From contig CACYBB010000024.1 in the NCBI GenBank assembly GCA_902772585.1, positions 1-53,902 on the forward strand: a DNA stretch of 53,902 nucleotides, in the 5' to 3' direction. The notes under the pieces were generated by a model. The model had not been told where the DNA came from. It made no database searches and saw only the letters and a list, made by a program, of their open reading frames with translations. The stretch's first letter is position 1, and every line of letters starts with the position of its first letter. Position numbers and translations under genes: made by a program. The DNA is from an uncultured Bacteroidales bacterium (GTDB taxonomy: Bacteria > Bacteroidota > Bacteroidia > Bacteroidales > Bacteroidaceae). Shown here piece after piece: positions 44,452 to 52,681 of the stretch.

Positions 44452-47400
44452 ATGAGTGATAATGCCAATATTCCTCAGGAGTTTAACAACTTCTTTCTGA
44501 AAGATGTTTCGTTTGTCAATCTGATGACGAAGCGCATCTTCAATATCTTGATTGTCGCCAATCCCTATGATGCCTTCATGCTGGAAGATGACGGACGTGT
44601 CGACGAAAAGATTTTTGACGAGTATATGGAACTGGGTATGCGCTATCCACCCACGTTCACACAGGTATCAACAACCGAAGAAGCCAGCAGTGTACTGGAA
44701 ACCACAGATATCGACCTCGTCATCTGTATGCCTGGTAATGCCGACAACGATGCCTTTGCCGTGGCTCGCGATGTCAAGCAGATGGCGCCACAGATTCCCT
44801 GCGTGGTACTGACGCCCTTCTCGCACGGCATCACCAAGCGCATCGAGAACGAGGATATGACCATCTTCGACTATGTCTTCTGCTGGTTAGGCAATACCAA
44901 TCTCATCCTGTCCATCATCAAACTGATAGAGGACAAGATGAACATTGAGCACGACATTCACGAGGCTGGTGTGCAGATGATACTGTTGGTGGAGGACAAC
45001 ATCCGCTTCTACTCCAGCGTACTGCCCAACCTCTATAATTATATTCTGGCCCAGTCGAAGAACTTCTCGACAGAGGCTCTGAACCCTCATGCTGCCGCCC
45101 AACGCAAGCGCGGACGTCCCAAGGTGGTATTGGCAACGACCTACGAGGAAGCAATGGAGTGGTATGAGCGCTATCACGACAATGTGCTTGGTGTCATCAG
45201 CGACACCCGTTTCCCTATGCAGACTCACGATAGCCGACTAGCTCATGTCGAAGAAGGTGATGCGGAGGCTGGTCTGAAACTACTTCGCGCCATCCGCCAG
45301 CACGATGAGTATGTACCGCTGATTCTGGAGAGTTCAGAGATAGCCAATCGCGACAAGGCGTGGGCCGAGGGCTTTGACTTCCTCGACAAGAACTCCAAGA
45401 AGTTCAATGTCGACCTGCGCCAGATGATTGAGGAACACATGGGCTTTGGCGATTTCGTCTTCCGTGACCCCAAGACCCGCGAAGAGATTTTCCGCATCAA
45501 ATCACTGAAAGAGTTGCAGGACAACATCTTTAATATTCCTGCTGAGTCATTCCAATATCATGTGTCGCGCAACCACATGAGCCGCTGGCTCTGCGCACGT
45601 GCCATCTTCCCCGTCTCTCAATTTCTGAAGACGGTAACATGGCACAAGTTGCAAGACCTGGATGCCCACCGCCAAATTATCTTCGACGCCATCGTACAGT
45701 ATCGTCGTATGAAGAATATTGGTGTCGTCGCAGTCTTCGACCGTCTGAAGTTCGACCGCTTTGCACACTTTGCACGTATCGGTGATGGTTCACTGGGTGG
45801 CAAGGGACGTGGCTTGGCTTTCCTTGACAATATCATCAAGCGCCATCCGGAACTGAACCAGTTTGAGAATGCATCCGTACAGATTCCCAAGACCGTAGTG
45901 CTCTGTACCGACTTCTTTGACCAGTTCATGGATGAGAACAACCTGTGGGGTATTGCCTTGAGTGACGCCCCCGATGAGGAGATACTGAAACATTTCATGC
46001 GCGCGCAACTGCCTGACGCACTGATTGCTGACTTCTTCACCTTCTTCGATGCCATCAATGCACCTATCGCCGTACGCTCGTCGTCACTGCTAGAAGATTC
46101 ACACTATCAGCCATTTGCAGGTATCTATAGCACGTATATGGTGCCTTATCTGGAAGACAAGTACGAGATGCTGCGTATGGTGGCTTGTGCCATCAAGGGT
46201 GTCTATGCCTCCGTCTATTATAAGGATTCCAAGGCATACATGACAGCAACGTCCAACGTCATCGACCAAGAGAAGATGGCAGTCATCCTGCAGGAAGTGG
46301 TGGGTCAACAGCACGACACCCGCTTCTACCCCACTTTCAGTGGCGTACTGCGCTCCCTGAACTATTATCCCATTGGCGATGAACAAGCAGAGGAAGGTAT
46401 TGCCTCACTGGCACTGGGTCTGGGCAAATACATTGTTGACGGTGGACAGACACTGCGCGTCAGTCCCTACCACCCCAAGCAGGTGTTGCAGACTTCAGAG
46501 ATGGAGACGGCCCTGCGCGAGACACAGACCCGTTTCTATGCCCTTGACATGTCGCATGTGGGCGACGATTTCAAGGTGGACGATGGTTTCAACATCCTCA
46601 ACCTGCGTGTCAAGGAGGCCGACAAAGACTGTGCCCTGCAAGGTATCGCCTCAACCTACGACCCTGTTGACGGCATCATCCGCGACGGCATATATGAGGG
46701 GGGTCGTAAGGTCATTTCGTTCTCAGGCGTCTTGCAACACGATGTATTCCCACTGCCCGAAATCCTCCAACTGGCACAGAAATACGGTGCTGAAGAGATG
46801 CGTCGTCCTGTTGAAATCGAGTTTGCATGCAATTTATATAAAGGTGAAGGACAAGCGGTGAGAGGAGAGTTCTTCTTGCTCCAGATTCGTCCCATTGTCG
46901 ATTCCAAACAAGTCCTTGACGAAGACCTTGCTGCGATTCCTGATGAGCAGTGTCTGCTGCGCTCGCACAACTCACTGGGACATGGTATCTCTGAAGATGT
47001 TGTCGACGTCGTCTATGTAAAGACCGACGATGACTTCACGGCTATCAACAACCCGCAGATTGCCGATGAAATCGAGCAAATCAATCGTCGTTTCCTCGAC
47101 GAAGACAAGAACTATGTGCTCATTGGTCCTGGACGCTGGGGCTCCAGCGATTATTGGCTGGGCATCCCCGTTAAGTGGCCACACATCTCTGCAGCACGCG
47201 TCATCGTCGAGGCTGGTCTGAAGAACTATCACGTCGATCCGTCACAAGGCACGCATTTCTTCCAGAACCTGACATCGTTCGGTGTAGGATACTTCACTAT
47301 CAATACCTATACAGGCGACGGTGTCTTGCAGAAGGACGTCCTCGACCAGATGCCTGCCATCGAGGAAACACAGTTTGTGCGTCACGTGCGCTTCGAACGT

Positions 47401-47460
47401 CCACTGAAGATTATGATGGATGGTAAGAAACAACACGGCGTAGTTCTGCTACCCTCGTAA
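44452..47460 (+). CDS. Tandem receiver-like domains fused to a PEP-synthase-type ATP-grasp domain
   Basis: From the ATG at 44452 the protein has 1002 residues. Two response-regulator-like domains come first: RIFNILIVANPYDAFMLEDD to CVVLTPFSHG, and MILLVEDNIRFYSSV to LDKNSKKF. The rest is a pyruvate/PEP-dikinase N-terminal ATP-grasp domain with RIGDGSLGGKGRGLAFLDNI (20 residues), APIAVRSSSLLEDSHYQPFAGI split after LEDS, and EFFLLQIRPIV. No phosphohistidine swivel or PEP-binding barrel follows, so it is not a normal PEP synthase. Proteins of this build occur in Bacteroidetes without known function. Substrate is unknown. Confidence 0.8.
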   Translation: MSDNANIPQEFNNFFLKDVSFVNLMTKRIFNILIVANPYDAFMLEDDGRVDEKIFDEYMELGMRYPPTFTQVSTTEEASSVLETTDIDLVICMPGNADNDAFAVARDVKQMAPQIPCVVLTPFSHGITKRIENEDMTIFDYVFCWLGNTNLILSIIKLIEDKMNIEHDIHEAGVQMILLVEDNIRFYSSVLPNLYNYILAQSKNFSTEALNPHAAAQRKRGRPKVVLATTYEEAMEWYERYHDNVLGVISDTRFPMQTHDSRLAHVEEGDAEAGLKLLRAIRQHDEYVPLILESSEIANRDKAWAEGFDFLDKNSKKFNVDLRQMIEEHMGFGDFVFRDPKTREEIFRIKSLKELQDNIFNIPAESFQYHVSRNHMSRWLCARAIFPVSQFLKTVTWHKLQDLDAHRQIIFDAIVQYRRMKNIGVVAVFDRLKFDRFAHFARIGDGSLGGKGRGLAFLDNIIKRHPELNQFENASVQIPKTVVLCTDFFDQFMDENNLWGIALSDAPDEEILKHFMRAQLPDALIADFFTFFDAINAPIAVRSSSLLEDSHYQPFAGIYSTYMVPYLEDKYEMLRMVACAIKGVYASVYYKDSKAYMTATSNVIDQEKMAVILQEVVGQQHDTRFYPTFSGVLRSLNYYPIGDEQAEEGIASLALGLGKYIVDGGQTLRVSPYHPKQVLQTSEMETALRETQTRFYALDMSHVGDDFKVDDGFNILNLRVKEADKDCALQGIASTYDPVDGIIRDGIYEGGRKVISFSGVLQHDVFPLPEILQLAQKYGAEEMRRPVEIEFACNLYKGEGQAVRGEFFLLQIRPIVDSKQVLDEDLAAIPDEQCLLRSHNSLGHGISEDVVDVVYVKTDDDFTAINNPQIADEIEQINRRFLDEDKNYVLIGPGRWGSSDYWLGIPVKWPHISAARVIVEAGLKNYHVDPSQGTHFFQNLTSFGVGYFTINTYTGDGVLQKDVLDQMPAIEETQFVRHVRFERPLKIMMDGKKQHGVVLLPS

Positions 47461-47483
47461 TTCGTAATTCATAATTCGTAATT
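47459..47483. repeat. AATTCGTAATTC microrepeat between genes
   Basis: AATTCGTAATTC followed by ATAATTCGTAATT fills the whole gap between two genes. Similar AATTCGTAATTC pieces lie at about 35056-35085 and 50479-50490. Such short repeats are scattered in Bacteroidales intergenic DNA. Confidence 0.5.
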
Positions 47484-47484
47484 A

Positions 47485-47997
47485 ATGTTGTTCCACTGGC
47501 TCATCTGGTTAAGTCGTATCCATCATTGTCGGGGCTTCGGTATACAGTCACCCACCGACTATGCATTCGTCCGCTATGTAGTGAACGAGCACTGGCCATA
47601 TTATGCCTACGACAAATTATCAGCTGATTCATGGTTACATGAGAAACTGGGAAGGCTCTACTTCCGACTGGCGAACTGGCGACAGCCTGCCCACATGCTC
47701 ACAGACGAATACGAAAAGTGGTGGCACGCTGGTTGTCAGAAGACGCAGTTTGTACACAAGTTGGAACGTGTAGAACTAGCCCGCATCAGTGTCAGTCAAT
47801 GGGATGATTTTCAGTCTTCGATTCCACAATGCGACCAACAAACGGTCGTGGTCGTTGAAGACATCTGGCGTAACTGGTCACTATGGCAACAGATAGCCCG
47901 TGACCCACGCACAGGTACCAGCTTCGACCTCTACTATTGTGGCATCGTCTTTTTCGACACCAAACGCTTTAAACATAACTATAAGATAAACTTCTAA
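47485..47997 (+). CDS. Conserved hypothetical protein, 170 residues
   Basis: The N-terminus has IHHCRGFGIQSPTDYAFVRY, resembling the RHHxxGFGxHSPFAF motif that begins a Bacteroidetes family of SAM-dependent methyltransferases. No glycine-rich SAM motif follows; the rest has TVVVVEDIWRNW and FDLYYCGIVFFD, which look like later strands of that fold. It may be a shrunken relative without methyltransferase activity. It lies between the PEP-synthase-like gene and the adenosyltransferase gene with small gaps on both sides. Confidence 0.6.
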   Translation: MLFHWLIWLSRIHHCRGFGIQSPTDYAFVRYVVNEHWPYYAYDKLSADSWLHEKLGRLYFRLANWRQPAHMLTDEYEKWWHAGCQKTQFVHKLERVELARISVSQWDDFQSSIPQCDQQTVVVVEDIWRNWSLWQQIARDPRTGTSFDLYYCGIVFFDTKRFKHNYKINF

Positions 47998-48003
47998 TCG
48001 ACT

Positions 48004-48567
48004 ATGAAAATAACAAAGGTTTACACCCGCAAGGGCGATCAGGGACTGACCTCACTCGTTGGTGGCCAGCGTGTATCAAAAGCCAGTGTCCGTCTGGAGG
48101 CTTACGGCACCATCGACGAGCTCAACTCCCACCTCGGCCTACTTGCAGCCATGCTACCCGAGGGTCATGAGAAGACGCTCGTAGAGCGCATCCAGAATAA
48201 TCTGTTCAACGTCTGTACCAATCTGGCTACCGATCAGGATCAGACACCCCTCTACCCTTCCGCCCATCTGCCCGAGGGTGCCATCAAGGAACTCGAAGAG
48301 GAAGTTGACAGCATCATGCATGAGTTGCCCGAACGTCAAGGATTCATCCTCCCTGGTGGTACGCAAGAGGCTGCTCAGGCCCATGTATGTCGCACCGTCT
48401 GCCGTCGTGCCGAGCGTCGCATCGTAGCCCTCGCCGAGGAAGCCACTGTATCGCCTGAAGTACAGCAATATGTCAACCGACTGAGTGATTATCTCTTCAT
48501 TTTAGCTAAAAAGTTGAATTTTCTTGCCGGTAAAAGCGAAAAAATATGGGAGAATGCTTGTAAATAA
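48004..48567 (+). CDS. Cob(I)alamin adenosyltransferase, PduO type
   Basis: The 187-residue enzyme makes adenosylcobalamin from ATP and cob(I)alamin. It has the PduO-type N-terminal ATP-binding motif VYTRKGDQGLTSLVGGQRV and the AYGTIDELNSHLG stretch, the LPGGTQEAAQAHVCRTVCRR region with arginines for ATP, and LNRL-like VNRLSDYLFILAK near the C-terminus. It supplies the cofactor for enzymes such as methylmalonyl-CoA mutase in propionate formation. It follows the gene at 47485 by six bases. Confidence 0.93.
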   Translation: MKITKVYTRKGDQGLTSLVGGQRVSKASVRLEAYGTIDELNSHLGLLAAMLPEGHEKTLVERIQNNLFNVCTNLATDQDQTPLYPSAHLPEGAIKELEEEVDSIMHELPERQGFILPGGTQEAAQAHVCRTVCRRAERRIVALAEEATVSPEVQQYVNRLSDYLFILAKKLNFLAGKSEKIWENACK

Positions 48568-48587
48568 GAAAAAATATATTACTTTTG
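48557..48587 (+). promoter_or_regulatory. Promoter of the DUF2795 gene
   Basis: CTTG at 48557 and TACTTTTG at 48580-48587 are 19 bases apart, a good match to the Bacteroidota -33/-7 pattern. The leader is about 50 bases, A-rich. Confidence 0.55.
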
Positions 48588-48639
48588 CGGGCAAATTCAA
48601 AAACAGAACCAAAAACAACAAATAAAAATCGTAAATATT

Positions 48640-48861
48640 ATGTATTGGACACTAGAATTAGCTTCAAAATTGGAAGACGCACCCTGGCCCGCAACCAAGG
48701 ATGAATTGATAGATTATGCCATCCGCTCAGGTGCACCCCTCGAAGTATTGGAGAACCTGCAAGAGATAGAAGACGAAGGTGACATCTACGAGAGTATCGA
48801 AGAGATCTGGCCCGACTATCCCACCAAAGAGGACTTCCTATTCAACGAGGATGAGTATTAA
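48640..48861 (+). CDS. DUF2795 family small acidic protein
   Basis: The 73-residue protein starts MYWTLELASKLEDAPWPATK and continues with DELIDYAIRSGAPLEVLENL and an acidic tail ending FNEDEY. DUF2795 proteins are small, conserved in Bacteroidetes and uncharacterised. It has its own promoter and terminator. It marks the end of core genes; the integrative element begins right after its terminator. Confidence 0.85.
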   Translation: MYWTLELASKLEDAPWPATKDELIDYAIRSGAPLEVLENLQEIEDEGDIYESIEEIWPDYPTKEDFLFNEDEY

Positions 48862-48893
48862 ACGTTAGATTTTAATCTAAGTAACTTAAAATC

Positions 48894-48936
48894 AGCGAGA
48901 TAAACAAATTTTATTTGTTTGTCTCGCTTGTTTTTT
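48894..48936 (+). terminator. Terminator of the DUF2795 gene
   Basis: AGCGAGATAAACAAA pairs with TTTGTTTGTCTCGCT (one mismatch or G-U pair) with a 5-base loop, followed by TTGTTTTTT. The right arm contains TTTGTTTGTCT, the sequence repeated up to the integrase gene. Confidence 0.85.
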
Positions 48937-49055
48937 ACCACCTAAAACTACACTATTTATTTGTCTAAATTACATCTTTTAACTCTAAAAACAGGGTTTG
49001 TTTGTCTAAAAGTTAGTACTTTTGCACATCCTCAGGAATAATAAGACAAACAAAT
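48914..49055. repeat. Repeated TTTGTTTGTCT sites before the integrase gene
   Basis: Copies are at 48914-48924, 48956-48969 (TTTATTTGTCTAAA), 48997-49010 (TTTGTTTGTCTAAA) and inverted at 49044-49055 (AGACAAACAAAT). The first three starts are 42 and 41 bases apart. The sites flank the integrase promoter. They are candidates for recombinase arm-type sites, the left attachment region or an operator. Confidence 0.6.
49017..49024 (+). promoter_or_regulatory. -7 element for the integrase gene
   Basis: TACTTTTG, followed by C, about 38 bases before the ATG at 49063. It is bracketed by the TTTGTTTGTCT copies. Confidence 0.5.
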
Positions 49056-49062
49056 AGTAATT

Positions 49063-50421
49063 ATGGGAAGACCAAAGAGACTTTATCCGTTGGGTAAGTA
49101 TCGTCTCCGCACTCCGAAGACGATAGACAAGAGTAAGACCTATCCTATTGAGTTGGAATACACATGGAATAGGCAGGTTCTAAGGAAGTCAGCTAATATA
49201 TTCGTGAAAGCAGCTGACTGGAATCAGAATGGAAACCAAGGGCGTGGCGAAATACGTTCGAGTTACGGTAATGAGTATAAGAGACTCAACAAGGTGCTAA
49301 TGGAGCGAGTTGATACCATGGATGCACAGCTTGCGGAATACAATGTCAAGCATCCGAATCAAATTACTGCGGAGGTGATCGCTGGCTTCCTGTCACACAA
49401 ACCACTGACACGAAAAGATCAAGGTAAAGACTTCGCAGAGTTTGTATTGGAACGATTGGAGTCTGAATATTCCCGTCATAAGATTGGACGTAGTAGATAT
49501 AAGAATGGTATTTGCTGTATGAACGTTTTCACAACCTTCTTGCGAGCAACGAACCAAGGAACATACGAAAAGGACAAGATATATGTGGGCGATATTACCC
49601 CAGAGCTGATAGACGGCTATATAACTTGGCGACGAGATATAAGGCAGAATGGTGACGAGACGATTAATCACTCTCTTACTCCAATTCTCAAAGCATGTTC
49701 GTATGCTACCGAGTTAGGTATGATCGAGCAGAGTGTGAATGCCCGTATTCAAGACATGATGATTGTAACCAAACCGTCACTATCGGATGAAGAGAGTGAA
49801 TTTGATGGTAAGGCATTGACCAAGGAACAGATGGATGCTCTATTGGAATATTACAAGAATTGCAAGGAACCTCGGCGAAAGGAATTCATGGAAATGTTCT
49901 TCTTTGCTTTCCATGCTTGTGGCCTTCGTATTGTTGACGTGATGACACTTCAAAGGGGACATATCAACTTTGAGAAAAAAGAGTTGAGGAAGATAATGAT
50001 CAAAACCAGCAAGCGCCATGTAATACCACTAACAGAACCAGCATTGAAAATACTGCGTAAGTGGCAAGAAAAGCGGGTTGGATGTCGTTACGTTTTTGAT
50101 TTGGTTAATGATAACCTGGATCTGAATGATGAGGAAGCTCTATACAAAGCCCGCATTAATGCCACGAAGTGTATTGGCCAATCATTGGCTGTGGTAGGTG
50201 AGCAACTTGAATTCCCCTTTAGTCTGTCTATGCATGTAGCCCGTCACACCTTTGCAGTGATGGCACTAAATAAAGGACTATCAATGTCAGTCGTAAGTCG
50301 CCTACTGGGGCATGGCAGTACTGACATCACAGAGAAAGTATATGCTCACTTCCTGCCAGAGACCTTGTCTGCAGAAATGGATAAACTGCATGATGATTTG
50401 GTAGAGTTGGAACCATTTTAG
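49063..50421 (+). CDS. Tyrosine recombinase (integrase)
   Basis: The 452-residue protein has an N-terminal arm-binding-like part (1-110), a core-binding SAM-like domain (about 120-235) and a catalytic domain (about 250-440). The catalytic residues are visible: Arg289 in ACGLRIVD, Lys317 in KTSKRHVIPL, His391 and Arg394 in HVARH, His417 in LLGHGST and Tyr427 in KVYAHF. The presence of the arm domain fits with repeated short sites upstream. It integrates and excises the element. The target site cannot be given without the other end; no tRNA gene adjoins it. Confidence 0.95.
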   Translation: MGRPKRLYPLGKYRLRTPKTIDKSKTYPIELEYTWNRQVLRKSANIFVKAADWNQNGNQGRGEIRSSYGNEYKRLNKVLMERVDTMDAQLAEYNVKHPNQITAEVIAGFLSHKPLTRKDQGKDFAEFVLERLESEYSRHKIGRSRYKNGICCMNVFTTFLRATNQGTYEKDKIYVGDITPELIDGYITWRRDIRQNGDETINHSLTPILKACSYATELGMIEQSVNARIQDMMIVTKPSLSDEESEFDGKALTKEQMDALLEYYKNCKEPRRKEFMEMFFFAFHACGLRIVDVMTLQRGHINFEKKELRKIMIKTSKRHVIPLTEPALKILRKWQEKRVGCRYVFDLVNDNLDLNDEEALYKARINATKCIGQSLAVVGEQLEFPFSLSMHVARHTFAVMALNKGLSMSVVSRLLGHGSTDITEKVYAHFLPETLSAEMDKLHDDLVELEPF

Positions 50422-50485
50422 TCAAAATTAGTGGTAAGAAGTGATACTTCAAGTGCTAAAATGTGATATTTTGAAGAATAATTCG

Positions 50486-50493
50486 TAATTTTG
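50486..50493 (+). promoter_or_regulatory. -7 element for the RhuM gene
   Basis: TAATTTTG, followed by C, 21 bases before the ATG at 50515. It overlaps the in-frame TTG at 50491 and so supports the ATG as start. Confidence 0.5.
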
Positions 50494-50514
50494 CAGGCTC
50501 AAACGATTGATAAG

Positions 50515-51388
50515 ATGGCAAACGATATAGTATCAGTAAACGAAGTGCAAGGTGAGGTAATCTTTTACCAACCTGATAACACCATGCGCATTGAGGTCAG
50601 GCTGGAGGATGAGACTGTTTGGCTGACCCAGCAGCAGATGGCGGAATTGTTTTCAACGGACAGGACTTCTATAGCCAGGCACATTGGAAACATCTATACT
50701 TCGGACGAATTAGAAGAAGAAGCAACCTGTGCAAAAATTGCACAAGTTCGACAGGAAGGAAACCGTAGAGTTAAACGTACTATGGTTTATTACAACCTTG
50801 ATATGATTATTTCTGTCGGATATAGAGTTAATTCCAAGCGCGGAACTATGTTCAGACAGTGGGCCAATAGAATTCTGAAGGAATATCTACTCCGAGGTTA
50901 TGCATTTCATCAGCAGATGATAGCCATGCAACGGCAGATAGACGTACGCTTGGAAGAACAAAATGAACGATTGTCTGCGGTGGAGAATCATTTGCACGAA
51001 CATGACCAGAAGTTTGACATGATAGTTAAAACGCCTGAGTTGCCGAATGAAGGCGTGTTCTTTGACGGACAGATTTTGGATTATTCTTATTGATAACTAT
51101 ATCAACGAGGAGATTTTGACGATGTTTGATCAACGCGCAAATGGTGTTATTGCCAGCATCTATACGGCAAGAATAGACAGTGCTATGCAACTTGCCATCC
51201 AACGGCATGACGCGCAATATGATCCAATACCAGTTAATGTGTTCCGGATGAGTCATGACAGATGGCTTATTATCGATGACAAAGTGTATCATTTTGGAGC
51301 ATCATTGAAAGATCTGGGAAAGAAATGGTTTGGGGTTTCTTTGTATCAAGATATTACCCCAGAAGAATTGTTGTCCAAAATTAGCTGA
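50515..51388 (+). pseudogene. RhuM family gene broken by an internal deletion and frameshift
   Basis: The first frame (50515-51093) gives MANDIVSVNEVQGEV, then VWLTQQQMAELFSTDRTSIA and the RhuM body, ending at GVFFDGQILDYSY. The second frame, to 51388, continues with ILIDNYINEEIL, SHDRWLIIDDKVYHFGASLK and LGKKWFG, the C-terminal part of full-length RhuM proteins. Family members have about 17 further residues between FDGQI and LIDNYI, so about 50 bases are missing and the frame is shifted near 51070-51090. RhuM proteins are found near integrases and are related to virulence-associated or accessory functions of islands. Product unlikely to be intact. Confidence 0.75.
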
Positions 51389-52095
51389 TGATGTTTCAAA
51401 TTTCTTTTTTGGCGATAGGACTATCTGTTTTAATGCTTGCAATCGCTTATATTTTCAAAAGACATCAACGAGCAATCCTATGGGCTGCGGCGTTGATACT
51501 CTTTATAGGAACTGCATTGTCACTTGGTCTCGGTCTGGTGAAGATTGTTGAGAATGGTGTGGTTAATCAAATCGCAGTATATTCCATAATTCTCTCTTTT
51601 ATTTGTTCTGCCATTTTTGCTTGTAATGCGGAAAAGGTTCATGCGGCAATGCAAAAGAAAGATTCTGTTTTAAAAATCTCATCAGAATCGCAGCTTGAAG
51701 AAAACTCTGAAGAAGATAGTAATCATGTAGATGATGATGGAGTAAATGAAGATAAAGAAAATGTCCAACTTCCCCCAAGACTTGATACCGAAGTTGCTCG
51801 TGATATATTCTCAAAGGCAATAGAGGCGGGACTGATGGAAGAGAATGGCGACCATTACATGTGGAAACAGTCTAAGGTTCTTTTAGCTTACATGTGTGGA
51901 AGAATTTACTGCGAGGATAGACCCAAATATGATCGAATAGAAGATAAGACCTTTTGGAAATTTGGTCGAACAGAGTTCTTTCCAGAGTCCGACTTGAATG
52001 AATTGTTTGAAGTAACGGACTTAGCGCAGTCTCGACAAAACAGAAAAGACAGCCCTGTACCACAGGGAAGTGACAAAATCGATGAATTATTTTGA
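51388..52095 (+). CDS. Unknown membrane protein with acidic linker and C-terminal domain
   Basis: The 235-residue protein has two or three hydrophobic helices in its first 90 residues (ISFLAIGLSVLMLAIAYIF, AILWAAALILFIGTALSLG, IILSFICSAIFA), an acidic linker (about 100-130, EENSEEDSNHVDDDGVNEDK) and a C-terminal domain (about 138-235) with IFSKAIEAGLMEENGDHYMW, LLAYMCGRIYCEDR and a closing KIDELF. Similar small C-terminal domains occur in other Bacteroidetes element proteins, but I cannot name the family. The start overlaps the stop of the RhuM frame. Ends in a clear terminator. Confidence 0.7.
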   Translation: MMFQISFLAIGLSVLMLAIAYIFKRHQRAILWAAALILFIGTALSLGLGLVKIVENGVVNQIAVYSIILSFICSAIFACNAEKVHAAMQKKDSVLKISSESQLEENSEEDSNHVDDDGVNEDKENVQLPPRLDTEVARDIFSKAIEAGLMEENGDHYMWKQSKVLLAYMCGRIYCEDRPKYDRIEDKTFWKFGRTEFFPESDLNELFEVTDLAQSRQNRKDSPVPQGSDKIDELF

Positions 52096-52121
52096 GTAGC
52101 AGTATTAGCTACTCTTTTTTT
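52094..52121 (+). terminator. Terminator of the membrane-protein gene
   Basis: GAGTAGC, a 7-base loop and GCTACTC form a perfect stem followed by seven T. It overlaps the stop codon. Confidence 0.85.
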
Positions 52122-52155
52122 ATTTATAATCAGGGAGTTATGAGCCTTTGGATAA

Positions 52156-52188
52156 CTTCATCCTAACTTCATCCTAATACCATCCTAA
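52156..52188. repeat. Three 11-bp direct repeats (CTTCATCCTAA)
   Basis: CTTCATCCTAA at 52156 and 52167, TACCATCCTAA at 52178. The 11-base unit is one helical turn, as in iterons or arrays of protein-binding sites. A perfect hairpin follows 12 bases later. Confidence 0.65.
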
Positions 52189-52199
52189 CATGTTATGCA

Positions 52200-52224
52200 G
52201 TGTTAGCCAAATTCAGGCTAACAC
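52200..52224. other. Perfect 9-bp hairpin next to the 11-bp repeats
   Basis: GTGTTAGCC, loop AAATTCA, GGCTAACAC. No T-run follows. It lies between the iteron-like repeats and the promoter at 52245, and could be an operator, a replication or transfer site, or an attachment-related structure. Confidence 0.5.
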
Positions 52225-52244
52225 CGTGTCTATGGCAATATAGG

Positions 52245-52252
52245 TACCTTTG
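52245..52252 (+). promoter_or_regulatory. -7 element for the HTH/DUF3987 operon
   Basis: TACCTTTG, followed by C. No clear -33 element. The leader of about 100 bases carries CTTTGCCGCCGAT and ATCGGCAAAG, which can pair. Confidence 0.45.
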
Positions 52253-52354
52253 CCGCCGATAAACGCAGACGCAAGTGCACAATTGCTCTGCATAATAATA
52301 ATCGGCAAAGGACTTGAGTGTGCAATCAAGCTCTGGAGCCATAGCATTTTTAAC

Positions 52355-52681
52355 ATGAAGAAAAAAACAAGTGATTTTTCTGAGAAGGAACTTTTAGAAA
52401 AGATCCTCTCAATCCTGGCGGGAAAAGAAGATTCTCCTGTCAGAGCGAAGCAGGTATGCACACGTCAACTCTATAGCAATAAGGAACTGATGGACTTGCT
52501 TCAAGTTAAGGATAGGTACTTAAAGAAGTTACGTGACAATGGCTATATAGGCTATTCGCGTGAAGGCGATAAGTATTGGTATACGCAAGACGATGTAAAC
52601 AAGTTCCTGCGCAAATTCCATTATGAAGCTTTTGCCACCAATCCAAACTTACCAGAGCGGAAAGGAGGTGATGTATGGTGA
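52355..52681 (+). CDS. Helix-turn-helix DNA-binding protein (excisionase-like/MerR-like fold)
   Basis: From the ATG at 52355 the product has 108 residues, beginning MKKKTSDFSEKELLEKIL. The HTH part is TRQLYSNKELMDLLQVKDRY with LKKLRDNGYIGYSREGDKYW and YTQDDVNKFL, the pattern of Bacteroidetes element HTH-17/excisionase-type proteins. The longer in-frame start at 52250 would overlap the -7 element. It overlaps the DUF3987 gene by seven bases. Probably a regulator or excision factor of the element. Confidence 0.8.
   Translation: MKKKTSDFSEKELLEKILSILAGKEDSPVRAKQVCTRQLYSNKELMDLLQVKDRYLKKLRDNGYIGYSREGDKYWYTQDDVNKFLRKFHYEAFATNPNLPERKGGDVW

Noticed and set aside
48862-49062. tRNA gene as attachment site of the element
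   Set aside because: No cloverleaf or tRNA-like sequence is seen between the DUF2795 gene and the integrase.
50491-50514. TTG start for RhuM
   Set aside because: The TTG is part of the -7 element TAATTTTG; the ATG at 50515 fits better.
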